Of a stretch of DNA of 64,000 bases, positions 1 to 9,299 are shown piece after piece; the stretch's first letter is position 1; each line of letters starts with the position of its first letter. A program made the translations under genes and the position numbers. The DNA lies in assembly GCF_003015145.1 (NCBI RefSeq), contig NZ_CP027845.1, positions 186,001 to 250,000 on the forward strand. Reading direction: 5' to 3'. A model generated the notes under the pieces. It was not told the origin of the DNA. It made no database searches and was given only the letters and a program-made list of their open reading frames with translations. The DNA is from Candidatus Phycorickettsia trachydisci (lineage in GTDB: Bacteria > Pseudomonadota > Alphaproteobacteria > Rickettsiales > Rickettsiaceae).

Positions 1-454
1 CAACCTTACCCGCTCTTAAATGTAAGCCTTCAAAATCCTGACTAAATACAAAAATTTCAGCATAAGGCACAGGTTTAGGAACATTCGGAATTTTACCTGG
101 ATTGATCTTGAAAGAAATATAGTTTTTTCCTAGATATGCGTTAGTCCTTACTGTAGCCGAAATAATCTCTAGGCAATTTTTTAGAATCTCAGCTTCTTTT
201 TCATTATTAATAGCAGTGATATTGTTATTAATTTTTTCGATTAAAGTTTCTTGAGATTTTAAATTTTGGGGATTAAACCTTGCTTCGAATAGATCTATAA
301 GACTGTCCGAAATATCTTGATATTTATCTAAGGTCTCTTGGGTAGTAACAGATTTTTTGTGATAGTCTAGCTGCTGCAAATAGTTTGCGATTGCGCTAGT
401 TATAGTATTGTTCAAATCAAATGAGCCGGTCTGTTGAAGGTTTTGGACTAACAT
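1..454 (-). CDS. NAD-specific glutamate dehydrogenase (Bac_GDH family), 5' part only
   Basis: The open frame starts at ATG 454 and runs off the left edge, giving about 151 residues. The last third reads like the stretch just before the catalytic core of the large NAD-dependent glutamate dehydrogenases: a RTN motif, a YISFK block, then EIFVFS and EGLHLRAGKV. This family oxidises glutamate to 2-oxoglutarate, an important carbon entry for Rickettsiales. Large-family members normally carry several hundred regulatory residues before this point. Here an in-frame TAA lies three codons upstream of the ATG, and valS begins 97 bp away in the opposite direction, so that N-terminal part is absent. It is either a shortened form or a 5' truncated gene; the rest is outside the window. 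Confidence 0.8.
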   Translation of the reverse strand, partial: MLVQNLQQTGSFDLNNTITSAIANYLQQLDYHKKSVTTQETLDKYQDISDSLIDLFEARFNPQNLKSQETLIEKINNNITAINNEKEAEILKNCLEIISATVRTNAYLGKNYISFKINPGKIPNVPKPVPYAEIFVFSQDFEGLHLRAGKV

Positions 455-550
455 TATAAAATTAATGAATTGAGTAGAATATTTAAAGTACTTTCAAAAT
501 ATAGTATAGTTTAATATACTCTTAGACTGCGAGCAACAAACAATTTAAAA

Positions 551-3004
551 ATGCAAATAGATATTAAAAAGCGTCTCCAAAAATTCTGGGAAGAGAATGA
601 AATTTATAAGTGGGATGAAAAAGGGAGTAATAACTTTGTGATTGATACCCCGCCTCCTACAGTTTCAGGAACTCTGCACATGGGTCATATATTTAGTTAT
701 ACGCATACTGATATTATAGCAAGATACCAGAGAATGTGCGGTAAGAATGTATTTTATCCTATAGGATTTGATGATAACGGTCTCCCAACAGAGCGTTTAG
801 TAGAAAAGCAGAGAAAAATTAAGGCAAATCAGTTTAGTCGCGAGGAGTTTAGACAAATTTGCAGAGAGGTGATTAAGACGGAGGAAGTGAAGTTTATGGA
901 CTTAATGCAGACCATGGGGTATTCTTTTGATTGGAGTCAAAGTTATACGACAATCAGCCCTCATGTTATGAAGCTGAGTCAGATGTCATTTTTGGACTTA
1001 TATAAAAAGGGGCAGGTTTATCGTAAGAATCAGCCTATTTTCTGGGATCCAGTAGATCAAACTGTGCTTGCCCAATCTGAGCTTGATGATAATGATAAAG
1101 ATTCCTTCATGCACGAAATGCCTTTTGCAATCGATGGAGGAGGGGATATTTACATTGCAACTACAAGACCCGAGTTGCTAGGAGCATGCGTTGCTGTATT
1201 TGTGCATCCGGATGACCATAGGTATAAAAGCTTCGTTGGAAAATATGCAATAACGCCACTTTTTGAGACAAAAGTTAAGATTATAGCAGATGAAAACGTA
1301 TTACCAGAAAAAGGTACAGGAGTCGTTATGTGCTGTACTTTTGGTGATACGACAGATGTTTTATGGTGGAAAAAATACAATCTTGCTACCAGAATTATTC
1401 TTGATAGGCGCGGGCGAATGGATGATATAGAGTTTGATGCATCAAGCTCTCAAAATCCCCAAAGGGCAAATGCTTACTACGGTCAAATTAAAGGCTTAAA
1501 AGTAGTAGAAGCTAGAGAAAAAATAATAGAGATATTAAAAGAAGTAGTTGAAGTTAAGTCGGTATCTATAACCCATACGGTTAAATGTGCAGAGCGCTCA
1601 AAAGCTCCGATTGAACTTTTAATGATGCCTCAATGGTTTATTAAAACGATTGAGCATAAGGATAAAATGCTTGAGCTATCTAAAAAATTGCAATGGAGGC
1701 CTGCATTTATGCAAAATCGCTTGGAAAATTGGATTAATGCCGTTTCAGCTGACTGGTGTATAAGTAGACAGAGGTTTTTTGGTGTGCCGTTTCCTGTGTG
1801 GTACTCAAAACGCGATGGTGAAGAAGGTAAGGTGATATTGCCTGATATTAAGGATTTGCCTTTAGATCCTATGGAAGTTTTTCCTAAGGGATATAGCGCA
1901 GATGAAGTGATAGCTGAGGTAGATATTATGGATACTTGGGCGACAAGCTGTATTTGTCCTCAGATTAACAGTCATGGTATAGCTGATGAATATATGATAG
2001 ACGAGAGGAGGCATAAGAATTTATTTCCAGCAGACCTTCGTCCTCAAGGACATGACATAATCAGAACTTGGGCATTTGGCACAATACTAAAATCATATTT
2101 GCATGAGGAAAAATTACCTTGGGGCAATATTATGATTAGTGGTTGGTGTTTAGCTGAAGATAAGACTAAGATGTCTAAGTCTAAGGGTAATATTATTGAT
2201 CCGTTGAATATTATAAAACAACATGATGTTGATGCCGTAAGATATTGGGCTGCATCTGGTTCATTGGGATATGATACTAGTTATAATCAGGAGGTCTGCT
2301 TGCAAGGTAAAAAGCTTATTACAAAAATGAAGAATGCAGCAAAATTCTGCATGCTACATATAGCCAAGCACAATACTATCACTTCGACCTTAGAAGAAGA
2401 TCTAGAGTCTAAAAGGATATGGGCCACAAGTGATTTGTGGCTTATTGCTGAATTAAATGAGGTAGTTCAAAAGGCTAGTAATTTTTTGAATGAATATGAT
2501 TATGCAAGGGCAAAAGATGTAATTGAAAAGTTCTTTTGGAGTGAATTTTGTGATACATATCTTGAGGTGATTAAAAGACGTGTATATAACGAGGAAGATA
2601 AATCTGGTCAGCTGAGTGCTGTGCTAACTTTGCATCATGCATTTAGGAATTTATTAGCTTTATTTGCTCCGTTTATTCCATATGTGACAGAAGAGATCTA
2701 TCTTGATATACTAGGCTTAAAAGGGTCCGTACATCAGAAGGATGTTTGGCCAAAATTTAAGTTTTCTCTGCAAGAGTACCTTGAATATACAGATTTAATT
2801 TTGCCTCTGTTAGAGGAGGTGCGTAAGGCTAAAACTCAGCGGCAACTTGCAATGAATGCTCCTGTGAAGCTGTTACAAATACGAAGCAGAAAAAATAAAT
2901 TACCTCAAGATCTAATACATGATTTGCTAAATGTAACTACTTCTGAGAGAATCGAGTTGGTTAATAGCCCTGAAAAGTTAATCGAATTTAATGTAATATT
3001 TTAA
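551..3004 (+). CDS. valS: valyl-tRNA synthetase, archaeal-type
   Basis: Class I aminoacyl-tRNA synthetase that charges tRNA-Val in the cytoplasm. The ATP-binding HIGH motif appears as HMGH at residues 43-46, and the KMSKS loop is exact at 540-544. The insert between them carries the editing domain, with the TTRPE motif near residue 205. At 817 aa it lacks the C-terminal coiled coil of ordinary bacterial ValRS. It matches the archaeal-genre ValRS known from Rickettsia, supporting the Rickettsiales placement. It is the first gene of a plus-strand run (valS-timA-lipA-ratA). No clear Shine-Dalgarno precedes the ATG, but the N-terminus fits the family. Confidence 0.96.
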   Translation: MQIDIKKRLQKFWEENEIYKWDEKGSNNFVIDTPPPTVSGTLHMGHIFSYTHTDIIARYQRMCGKNVFYPIGFDDNGLPTERLVEKQRKIKANQFSREEFRQICREVIKTEEVKFMDLMQTMGYSFDWSQSYTTISPHVMKLSQMSFLDLYKKGQVYRKNQPIFWDPVDQTVLAQSELDDNDKDSFMHEMPFAIDGGGDIYIATTRPELLGACVAVFVHPDDHRYKSFVGKYAITPLFETKVKIIADENVLPEKGTGVVMCCTFGDTTDVLWWKKYNLATRIILDRRGRMDDIEFDASSSQNPQRANAYYGQIKGLKVVEAREKIIEILKEVVEVKSVSITHTVKCAERSKAPIELLMMPQWFIKTIEHKDKMLELSKKLQWRPAFMQNRLENWINAVSADWCISRQRFFGVPFPVWYSKRDGEEGKVILPDIKDLPLDPMEVFPKGYSADEVIAEVDIMDTWATSCICPQINSHGIADEYMIDERRHKNLFPADLRPQGHDIIRTWAFGTILKSYLHEEKLPWGNIMISGWCLAEDKTKMSKSKGNIIDPLNIIKQHDVDAVRYWAASGSLGYDTSYNQEVCLQGKKLITKMKNAAKFCMLHIAKHNTITSTLEEDLESKRIWATSDLWLIAELNEVVQKASNFLNEYDYARAKDVIEKFFWSEFCDTYLEVIKRRVYNEEDKSGQLSAVLTLHHAFRNLLALFAPFIPYVTEEIYLDILGLKGSVHQKDVWPKFKFSLQEYLEYTDLILPLLEEVRKAKTQRQLAMNAPVKLLQIRSRKNKLPQDLIHDLLNVTTSERIELVNSPEKLIEFNVIF

Positions 3005-3010
3005 ACTTTT

Positions 3011-3622
3011 ATGGATAGTTTTTGGGAGATAGTAATTTTTGCGATAATTGCTTTAGTCCTCGTAACTGCTTTGATAGATATGCTTGGGAAGGTTGATGAA
3101 AGTGAAACCTCTCGCTCTAAATCATTTTTTGGAGAAAGAGTTATGGAGGAGGTTTTTGACATTGACGGTCAAATCACCGTAAATAAAACAGCTGATGGCA
3201 TTGAAAGGTTCAAAGATATAGTGCATGCTAGTAATTATCATGACAAGCTTAAGATCATAAATGAACTATGTGTTTTAATCAATAAGCTTCCTACGTTTAA
3301 GCCTTTGAAGTTTATAGATAATGCGTCTAAAGCTGCTGGAATGATAATTGAAGCTTTGAAGAAGAATGATCAAGAAGTTTTAGAACATTTGATAGACAAA
3401 AGATTTTTAAGCAATTTAAATCCAGAGCAACACAAAAGTTTGTCTGATAAAGAAAGTAAGATTATTAGTGCTAAGATTTCTGATATTTATCAGTTCGGTC
3501 ATACGATTTTTATAAAGATAATGTTCGACCTATCTTGTGGTATTTTAGAAGAATGGTCTTTTACTAAAAGCATGCTTAGCCATGATAATATATGGCAAGT
3601 TAACAGTATTAGTTCTATATAA
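3011..3622 (+). CDS. Tim44-like domain protein (TimA-like)
   Basis: 203-residue protein with one N-terminal membrane segment (about residues 5-23, rich in I, V, A and L), then a charged linker with FFGERV and a C-terminal region with the pattern of the Tim44-like fold. Tim44-like proteins are widespread in Alphaproteobacteria and are thought to be ancestral to the mitochondrial import motor subunit; the bacterial role is poorly defined. It begins 6 nt after valS and ends directly against lipA, so it is probably co-transcribed. The Tim44 call rests on overall pattern, architecture and taxon, not on a catalytic motif. Confidence 0.65.
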   Translation: MDSFWEIVIFAIIALVLVTALIDMLGKVDESETSRSKSFFGERVMEEVFDIDGQITVNKTADGIERFKDIVHASNYHDKLKIINELCVLINKLPTFKPLKFIDNASKAAGMIIEALKKNDQEVLEHLIDKRFLSNLNPEQHKSLSDKESKIISAKISDIYQFGHTIFIKIMFDLSCGILEEWSFTKSMLSHDNIWQVNSISSI

Positions 3623-4507
3623 ATGTTACAAACACAAAAGCCAGATTGGTTAAGAGTAAGAGCACCTGCATCTGGCGAATATAATAATACTTACGATCTT
3701 ATAAAAGGTTTAGGCTTAAATACAGTATGTCAAGAAGCTGCATGTCCTAATATTGGTGAATGTTGGTCCCAAAAGCATGCAACCGTGATGCTACTTGGCT
3801 CTGTTTGTACGAGAGCTTGTCGCTTTTGTAATGTTAAAACGGGTCGTCCTGATTTACTTGATCCACATGAACCAGAAAATGTTGCTAAAGCTTGTCAAAG
3901 ATTAGGATTAAAACATATCGTAATTACTTCTGTAGATCGAGACGATTTGGAAGATGGTGGTGCGAATCATTTTGCTCAAACTATATCTTTAATTAGACAA
4001 ACATCTCCCGACACTACAATTGAAGTGCTAACTCCTGATTTCTTAAGAAAAGATGGTGCTATAGAGGTTGTAGTAAAAGCCAGACCTGATGTATATAACC
4101 ATAACCTTGAGACTGTGCCAAGACTATATACTAGCATCCGTCCTGGTGCAAGATATTTCCATTCTCTCAATTTATTGCAGCAGGTTAAAAAGCTTGATCC
4201 GACGATTTTTACTAAATCTGGAATTATGCTAGGTCTTGGTGAAGAAGAGGTTGAAATTGCTCAGGTGATGGATGATTTAAGATCTGCAGATGTAGACTTT
4301 ATAACAATGGGGCAGTATTTACAGCCTACTCCAAAGCATGCAAAAGTTGCCAAATATTGGTCTCCTGAAGAGTTTTTACGTTTAGAGAAAATTGCTCGAT
4401 CCAAAGGGTTTTTACAGGTAGCATCAGGTCCATTAGTACGCTCCTCTTATCATGCTGGCAAAGACTTTGAAAAGCTAAAACAAGCAAGACAGGCTAGGAT
4501 ATGTTAA
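3623..4507 (+). CDS. lipA: lipoyl synthase
   Basis: Radical-SAM enzyme that inserts two sulfurs into octanoyl groups on lipoyl-dependent dehydrogenases. All six cluster cysteines are visible: C36, C41 and C47 (auxiliary cluster, in [12 protein letters not shown]) and C62, C66 and C69 (SAM cluster, in CTRACRFC). The C-terminal RSSYHAG motif, whose serine ligates the auxiliary cluster, is present near residue 274. Length 294 aa is normal. The ATG directly abuts the stop of the Tim44-like gene, and the 3' end overlaps ratA by 7 nt, indicating translational coupling. Confidence 0.97.
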   Translation: MLQTQKPDWLRVRAPASGEYNNTYDLIKGLGLNTVCQEAACPNIGECWSQKHATVMLLGSVCTRACRFCNVKTGRPDLLDPHEPENVAKACQRLGLKHIVITSVDRDDLEDGGANHFAQTISLIRQTSPDTTIEVLTPDFLRKDGAIEVVVKARPDVYNHNLETVPRLYTSIRPGARYFHSLNLLQQVKKLDPTIFTKSGIMLGLGEEEVEIAQVMDDLRSADVDFITMGQYLQPTPKHAKVAKYWSPEEFLRLEKIARSKGFLQVASGPLVRSSYHAGKDFEKLKQARQARIC

Positions 4508-4947
4508 ATTTGGAGTATAAAAAACAAGTACCATTTTCTGCAAAGCAGATGTTTGATTTAGTAATGGATATAGAGCATTATTCTGAGTTTTTACCTTGGT
4601 GTGAAAAGGCTGAGATTATGCAGCGAGTTAGTGATAATGAACTAGTTGCCGATTTAGAGATTAAGTTTAAATCTTTAAAAGCTAAGTATACATCAACAAT
4701 AAGTGCTATTTCTAATCCCCCAAACTACTCTATTGATATCAAATCTAGTCATATGTTTTTTAACTACTTTATAAGTCGTTGGGATTTTATAGAAAATGAT
4801 AAAGGCAGTCTCGTGATTTTTAAGTTTAACTTAAAGATGAAATTAAGTTTTTTTGAAAGGTTTCTTGTATCTTCTTTAGATACAGTGGGTAATGAGATTG
4901 TAGAGCTTTTTACCCAGAGGGCAAAAAAACTCTACAAGATAAAATAG
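4501..4947 (+). CDS. RatA / Coq10-like START-domain protein
   Basis: 148-residue protein of the polyketide-cyclase/START family. Its N-terminus ([17 protein letters not shown], then FLPWC) is diagnostic of the RatA/COQ10 group. Alphaproteobacterial members next to lipA are usually annotated either as RatA toxins or as ubiquinone-binding Coq10 proteins; a role in quinone metabolism is the more natural reading here. It overlaps lipA by 7 nt. The last codons coincide with a strong hairpin (4901-4934), so its C-terminus doubles as terminator sequence. That same 3' end is duplicated at 5712-5795. Confidence 0.85.
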   Translation: MLNLEYKKQVPFSAKQMFDLVMDIEHYSEFLPWCEKAEIMQRVSDNELVADLEIKFKSLKAKYTSTISAISNPPNYSIDIKSSHMFFNYFISRWDFIENDKGSLVIFKFNLKMKLSFFERFLVSSLDTVGNEIVELFTQRAKKLYKIK

Positions 4948-4975
4948 CTGTGAATTGATTATTCTTAGCCTTCCA
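4891..4975. repeat. cassette 3' flank repeat, copy A
   Basis: About 85 bp spanning the end of ratA, a long hairpin and the last codons of the minus-strand 94-aa gene. It aligns with 5712-5795. Shared blocks are AATGAGATTGTAGAG before the hairpin, TCTACAAGA after it, and ATTCTTAGCCTTC, which contains the stop codon of the minus-strand gene in both copies. Confidence 0.85.
4901..4934. terminator. bidirectional hairpin terminator, copy A
   Basis: Inverted repeat with arms TAGAGCTTTTTACCC and GGGCAAAAAAACTCTA around an AGA loop. It lies inside the last codons of ratA on the plus strand and just beyond the stop of the 94-aa gene on the minus strand. The T/A tracts lie within the stem arms, so it could stop transcription from both sides. 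Confidence 0.7.
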
Positions 4976-5249
4976 CTGGGATTAGATGGTCATTTATATC
5001 ACCAATCTTTTCTACTATTGTTTCATTATGAGTTTCTAATTCTTTAACAGGTAGTTCGTCAAGTTGTTGATTTCCTTCAAGTGCAAGAGACCAACCGCCT
5101 TTCCCAGGTCCAAAGTGTTTCTTAATTTTTCCTAACCTTGAGTTTATATCATCTTCGGGTTTCTTTAAATGTTCTGCTATCATTGTTCCTATTTGTGAGT
5201 TTTGATCTGTTTGGACTGTGTGACCCATATATTTATTTATTTTGCTCAT
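4965..5249 (-). CDS. orphan small protein, cassette A
   Basis: 94-residue, hydrophilic protein that I do not recognise. It has no signal peptide or membrane segment; the middle contains FGPGKGGW. Its start context (GGAAA, then ATTATATG), first residues (M-S-K-x-N) and last dozen residues (G-D-I-N-D-H-L-I-P-V-E-G) resemble those of the 122-aa protein of cassette B (5783-6151), whereas the cores do not look alike. A shared 32-bp element lies 93 bp upstream. A conserved C-terminal tail could be a secretion signal, as many Rickettsiales type IV effectors carry C-terminal signals, but that is inference only. Confidence 0.6.
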   Translation of the reverse strand: MSKINKYMGHTVQTDQNSQIGTMIAEHLKKPEDDINSRLGKIKKHFGPGKGGWSLALEGNQQLDELPVKELETHNETIVEKIGDINDHLIPVEG

Positions 5250-5341
5250 ATAATGTTTCCTTAATTATAGTTTATGTCTGATACGAATGATGAAAAATAA
5301 AGTCTTATAATTTTTCATCTATTATAATTATAGTATAAATA

Positions 5342-5373
5342 TTTATATTATTTCAATCATATTATAAATATTT
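5342..5373. repeat. cassette upstream repeat, copy A (32 bp)
   Basis: Thirty-two bases starting TTTATATTATTTC and ending TATAAATATTT, identical to 6238-6269. It lies 93 bp upstream of the 94-aa gene; copy B lies 87 bp upstream of the 122-aa gene. The adjoining inner sequence (CTATTATAATTATAGT versus CTATTTATAATTATAAT) and the outer side (AATACCCAAGTTGCATTA versus AATGCTCGAGTTACCTCAA) are also alike. It probably carries promoter or regulatory elements. Confidence 0.8.
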
Positions 5374-5483
5374 CTATCCAATACCCAAGTTGCATTAGTT
5401 TAGTGAATTGTTTTAATGAGTAGCTAAGAGATGATTTTTAGCTTTTTCCTGACGTATCACTGGAAAATATTTCTGTCTTCATG

Positions 5484-5660
5484 TTACCTTCTTCCTAAGG
5501 CTAGTACTAAAGTTTGCCGACTATCATAGGGGTTAAATCGGTGCTTTGCCAAAGATATGTATTTTTCTATATCTTCATTGTTTTTCTGTTCATAAAAACC
5601 CTTTAAATTAAGATTAATTATATGATTATAATATATCGATAAAACTAGAGATTTTTATTT
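5484..5660 (-). pseudogene. possible remnant of a coding region
   Basis: In the 532-bp gap between the two cassettes, the minus strand holds an open stretch of about 57 codons ending at TAA 5484-5486. It has no ATG in a sensible position, but its last 38 codons have protein-like composition (GFYEQKNNEDIEKYISLAK, then HRFNPYDSR). It could be the tail of a decayed gene, perhaps of a TPR-like helical protein. The rest of the gap is AT-rich sequence in which I see no other gene. Confidence 0.3.
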
Positions 5661-5711
5661 TTGATCGTGTTAGTCATATTTAAGTTCAGATTTCCTAACT
5701 AAGCACAATGA

Positions 5712-5795
5712 AATGAGATTGTAGAGTTTTTTACCCTCTGGGTAAAAAGCTCTACAAGAAATAGATGAGAATCTGATAATTCTTAGCCTTCTAAT
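5712..5795. repeat. cassette 3' flank repeat, copy B
   Basis: Second copy of the 4891-4975 segment. It repeats the end of ratA (AATGAGATTGTAGAG) as non-coding sequence, then the hairpin, then ATTCTTAGCCTTC at the stop of the 122-aa gene. It shows that the duplicated unit included the last bases of ratA. Confidence 0.85.
5722..5754. terminator. bidirectional hairpin terminator, copy B
   Basis: Inverted repeat with arms TAGAGTTTTTTACCC and GGGTAAAAAGCTCTA around a TCT loop, 15-bp stem with one G-T pair. It is almost exactly the reverse complement of the copy at 4901-4934, although the sequences on both sides keep the same orientation. It lies just downstream of the 122-aa gene on the minus strand. 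Confidence 0.7.
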
Positions 5796-6151
5796 GCCAG
5801 TATATCCTCATTTAACTCACCCATTATGGCGCTTTTTGTTGCTAGTTTTTCTGTTGGTCTATAACACATTTCTTCTTCTAATGTGTCAAAAATTAATTCA
5901 TATGAAGATGGAATAGTACCTTTAATCTTGAGTTTATCCATGAGTTCAGTTTTGATTGCTTCAACATCTTCGGACCTTTTATCTAAAAAACTTTTTGGCA
6001 TATTATTTAGGGTATTGTTGCATTCGGTCAATATAGGTTCAAGCTTGCTTGTATCTATTTTTTTCGAACTTTCTTCTATTATTGCTTTCAGCTTTTTTAA
6101 ATCCTGAATCTGCCGTGTCATTTTGCTTATATCGCCATTTTCTTTAGTCAT
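5783..6151 (-). CDS. orphan small protein, cassette B
   Basis: 122-residue protein that I do not recognise. It is rich in Lys and Glu, predicted mostly helical, with probable coiled-coil character over residues 8-50, and has no membrane segment. It shares with the 94-aa protein of cassette A the start context (GGAAAG, then CATTATATG), the opening M-[ST]-K-x-N and a C-terminal tail (here G-E-L-N-E-D-I-L-A-L-E-G). Between these ends no similarity is evident. The flanking repeats suggest both genes derive from one duplicated locus. Confidence 0.6.
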   Translation of the reverse strand: MTKENGDISKMTRQIQDLKKLKAIIEESSKKIDTSKLEPILTECNNTLNNMPKSFLDKRSEDVEAIKTELMDKLKIKGTIPSSYELIFDTLEEEMCYRPTEKLATKSAIMGELNEDILALEG

Positions 6152-6237
6152 ATAATGCTTTCCATATGGTTATACTTTGTAATTAAGGGTGATAAAAGTA
6201 ATATTACCTTTCCTCTATTTATAATTATAATAAAATG

Positions 6238-6269
6238 TTTATATTATTTCAATCATATTATAAATATTT
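6238..6269. repeat. cassette upstream repeat, copy B (32 bp)
   Basis: Exact copy of 5342-5373, 87 bp upstream of the 122-aa gene on the minus strand. In the 305-bp gap before rho it is followed by the rho promoter and leader. Confidence 0.8.
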
Positions 6270-6311
6270 ATTTCTAATGCTCGAGTTACCTCAATGATAT
6301 AAACAACCCTC

Positions 6312-6340
6312 TTGACATAATTTGTTTCTTAGTTTAGATT
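6312..6340 (+). promoter_or_regulatory. probable sigma-70 promoter of rho
   Basis: TTGACA (6312-6317) and TAGATT (6335-6340) are separated by 17 bp, a near-consensus vegetative promoter on the rho strand. The implied leader is about 110 nt. Confidence 0.65.
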
Positions 6341-6383
6341 GGCTAGAGAGAGTTAAAAATAATTTGCAACTCCTGTCAAAAAT

Positions 6384-6450
6384 TTAGACATAATGTCTAA
6401 TCTAATTCAAAAACACAATTTAAAACTAATCTAATTTCTAATCTAAAAAA
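6384..6450 (+). promoter_or_regulatory. rho leader: palindrome and TCTAAT repeats
   Basis: The rho leader contains a perfect 8+1+8 inverted repeat, TTAGACATAATGTCTAA (6384-6400). It is followed by several CTAATCTAAT/TCTAATCTAA-type repeats up to the start codon. Rho is autoregulated through its leader in E. coli; a comparable role here is inference. Confidence 0.4.
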
Positions 6451-6456
6451 ATTTTT

Positions 6457-8770
<2,314 letters not shown>

Positions 8771-8779
8771 ATACTAACT

Positions 8780-9121
8780 CTAATTTGAAGACAATACTTC
8801 ATCGCCATACTCATTGACAGAAATAAGTACTTTTACATCTGGTAATGTACTTAGAGTAACAAAAGCATGATATCCTTCAGTTTTTTCTGAACATTTTAAG
8901 AATGTGTCAGATAATTTTGCACATTCCTTCTCTTTGACCCGTAAAAGATATTCAGAAAGAGCTTGTCCTCCATAATATTTTATAATTTTAGGATCATTTA
9001 GCATGACTTCTTCTCTATCTGCTAAATAATTTCCAGCATTTAAGAAATCTTCTTGAGTTCCTATGATAAGTAGTGTTGGAAATCCTGTTTTGAATTTTGC
9101 GAAATATTTTACTTTTAACAT
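8780..9121 (-). CDS. hypothetical protein
   Basis: 113-residue soluble protein I do not recognise. It has alternating strand-like and helix-like stretches (TLLIIGTQEDFL near residue 17, FVTLSTLPDVKVLISVNEYGDE near the end), suggesting a small alpha/beta domain. No signal peptide or cysteine motif is seen. It is convergent with mdh (9 bp apart) and stands alone in front of the ankyrin block. The clean length and composition favour a real gene. Confidence 0.55.
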   Translation of the reverse strand: MLKVKYFAKFKTGFPTLLIIGTQEDFLNAGNYLADREEVMLNDPKIIKYYGGQALSEYLLRVKEKECAKLSDTFLKCSEKTEGYHAFVTLSTLPDVKVLISVNEYGDEVLSSN

Positions 9122-9299
9122 ATACGAATAATAGTAAGTTCTACATGTATTTATTCTTTAATGCTAATCGTTTTTTGTTCAATTAATTTTTAACTACATT
9201 ATAAAAAAGTAAAAACATGTGTCTTTTTTAGAACTATGTGATATTTAGAAAATCTCCTAAGCTACAGGAACTGATTTGTAGCTGTTGAATTTCTTTTAT

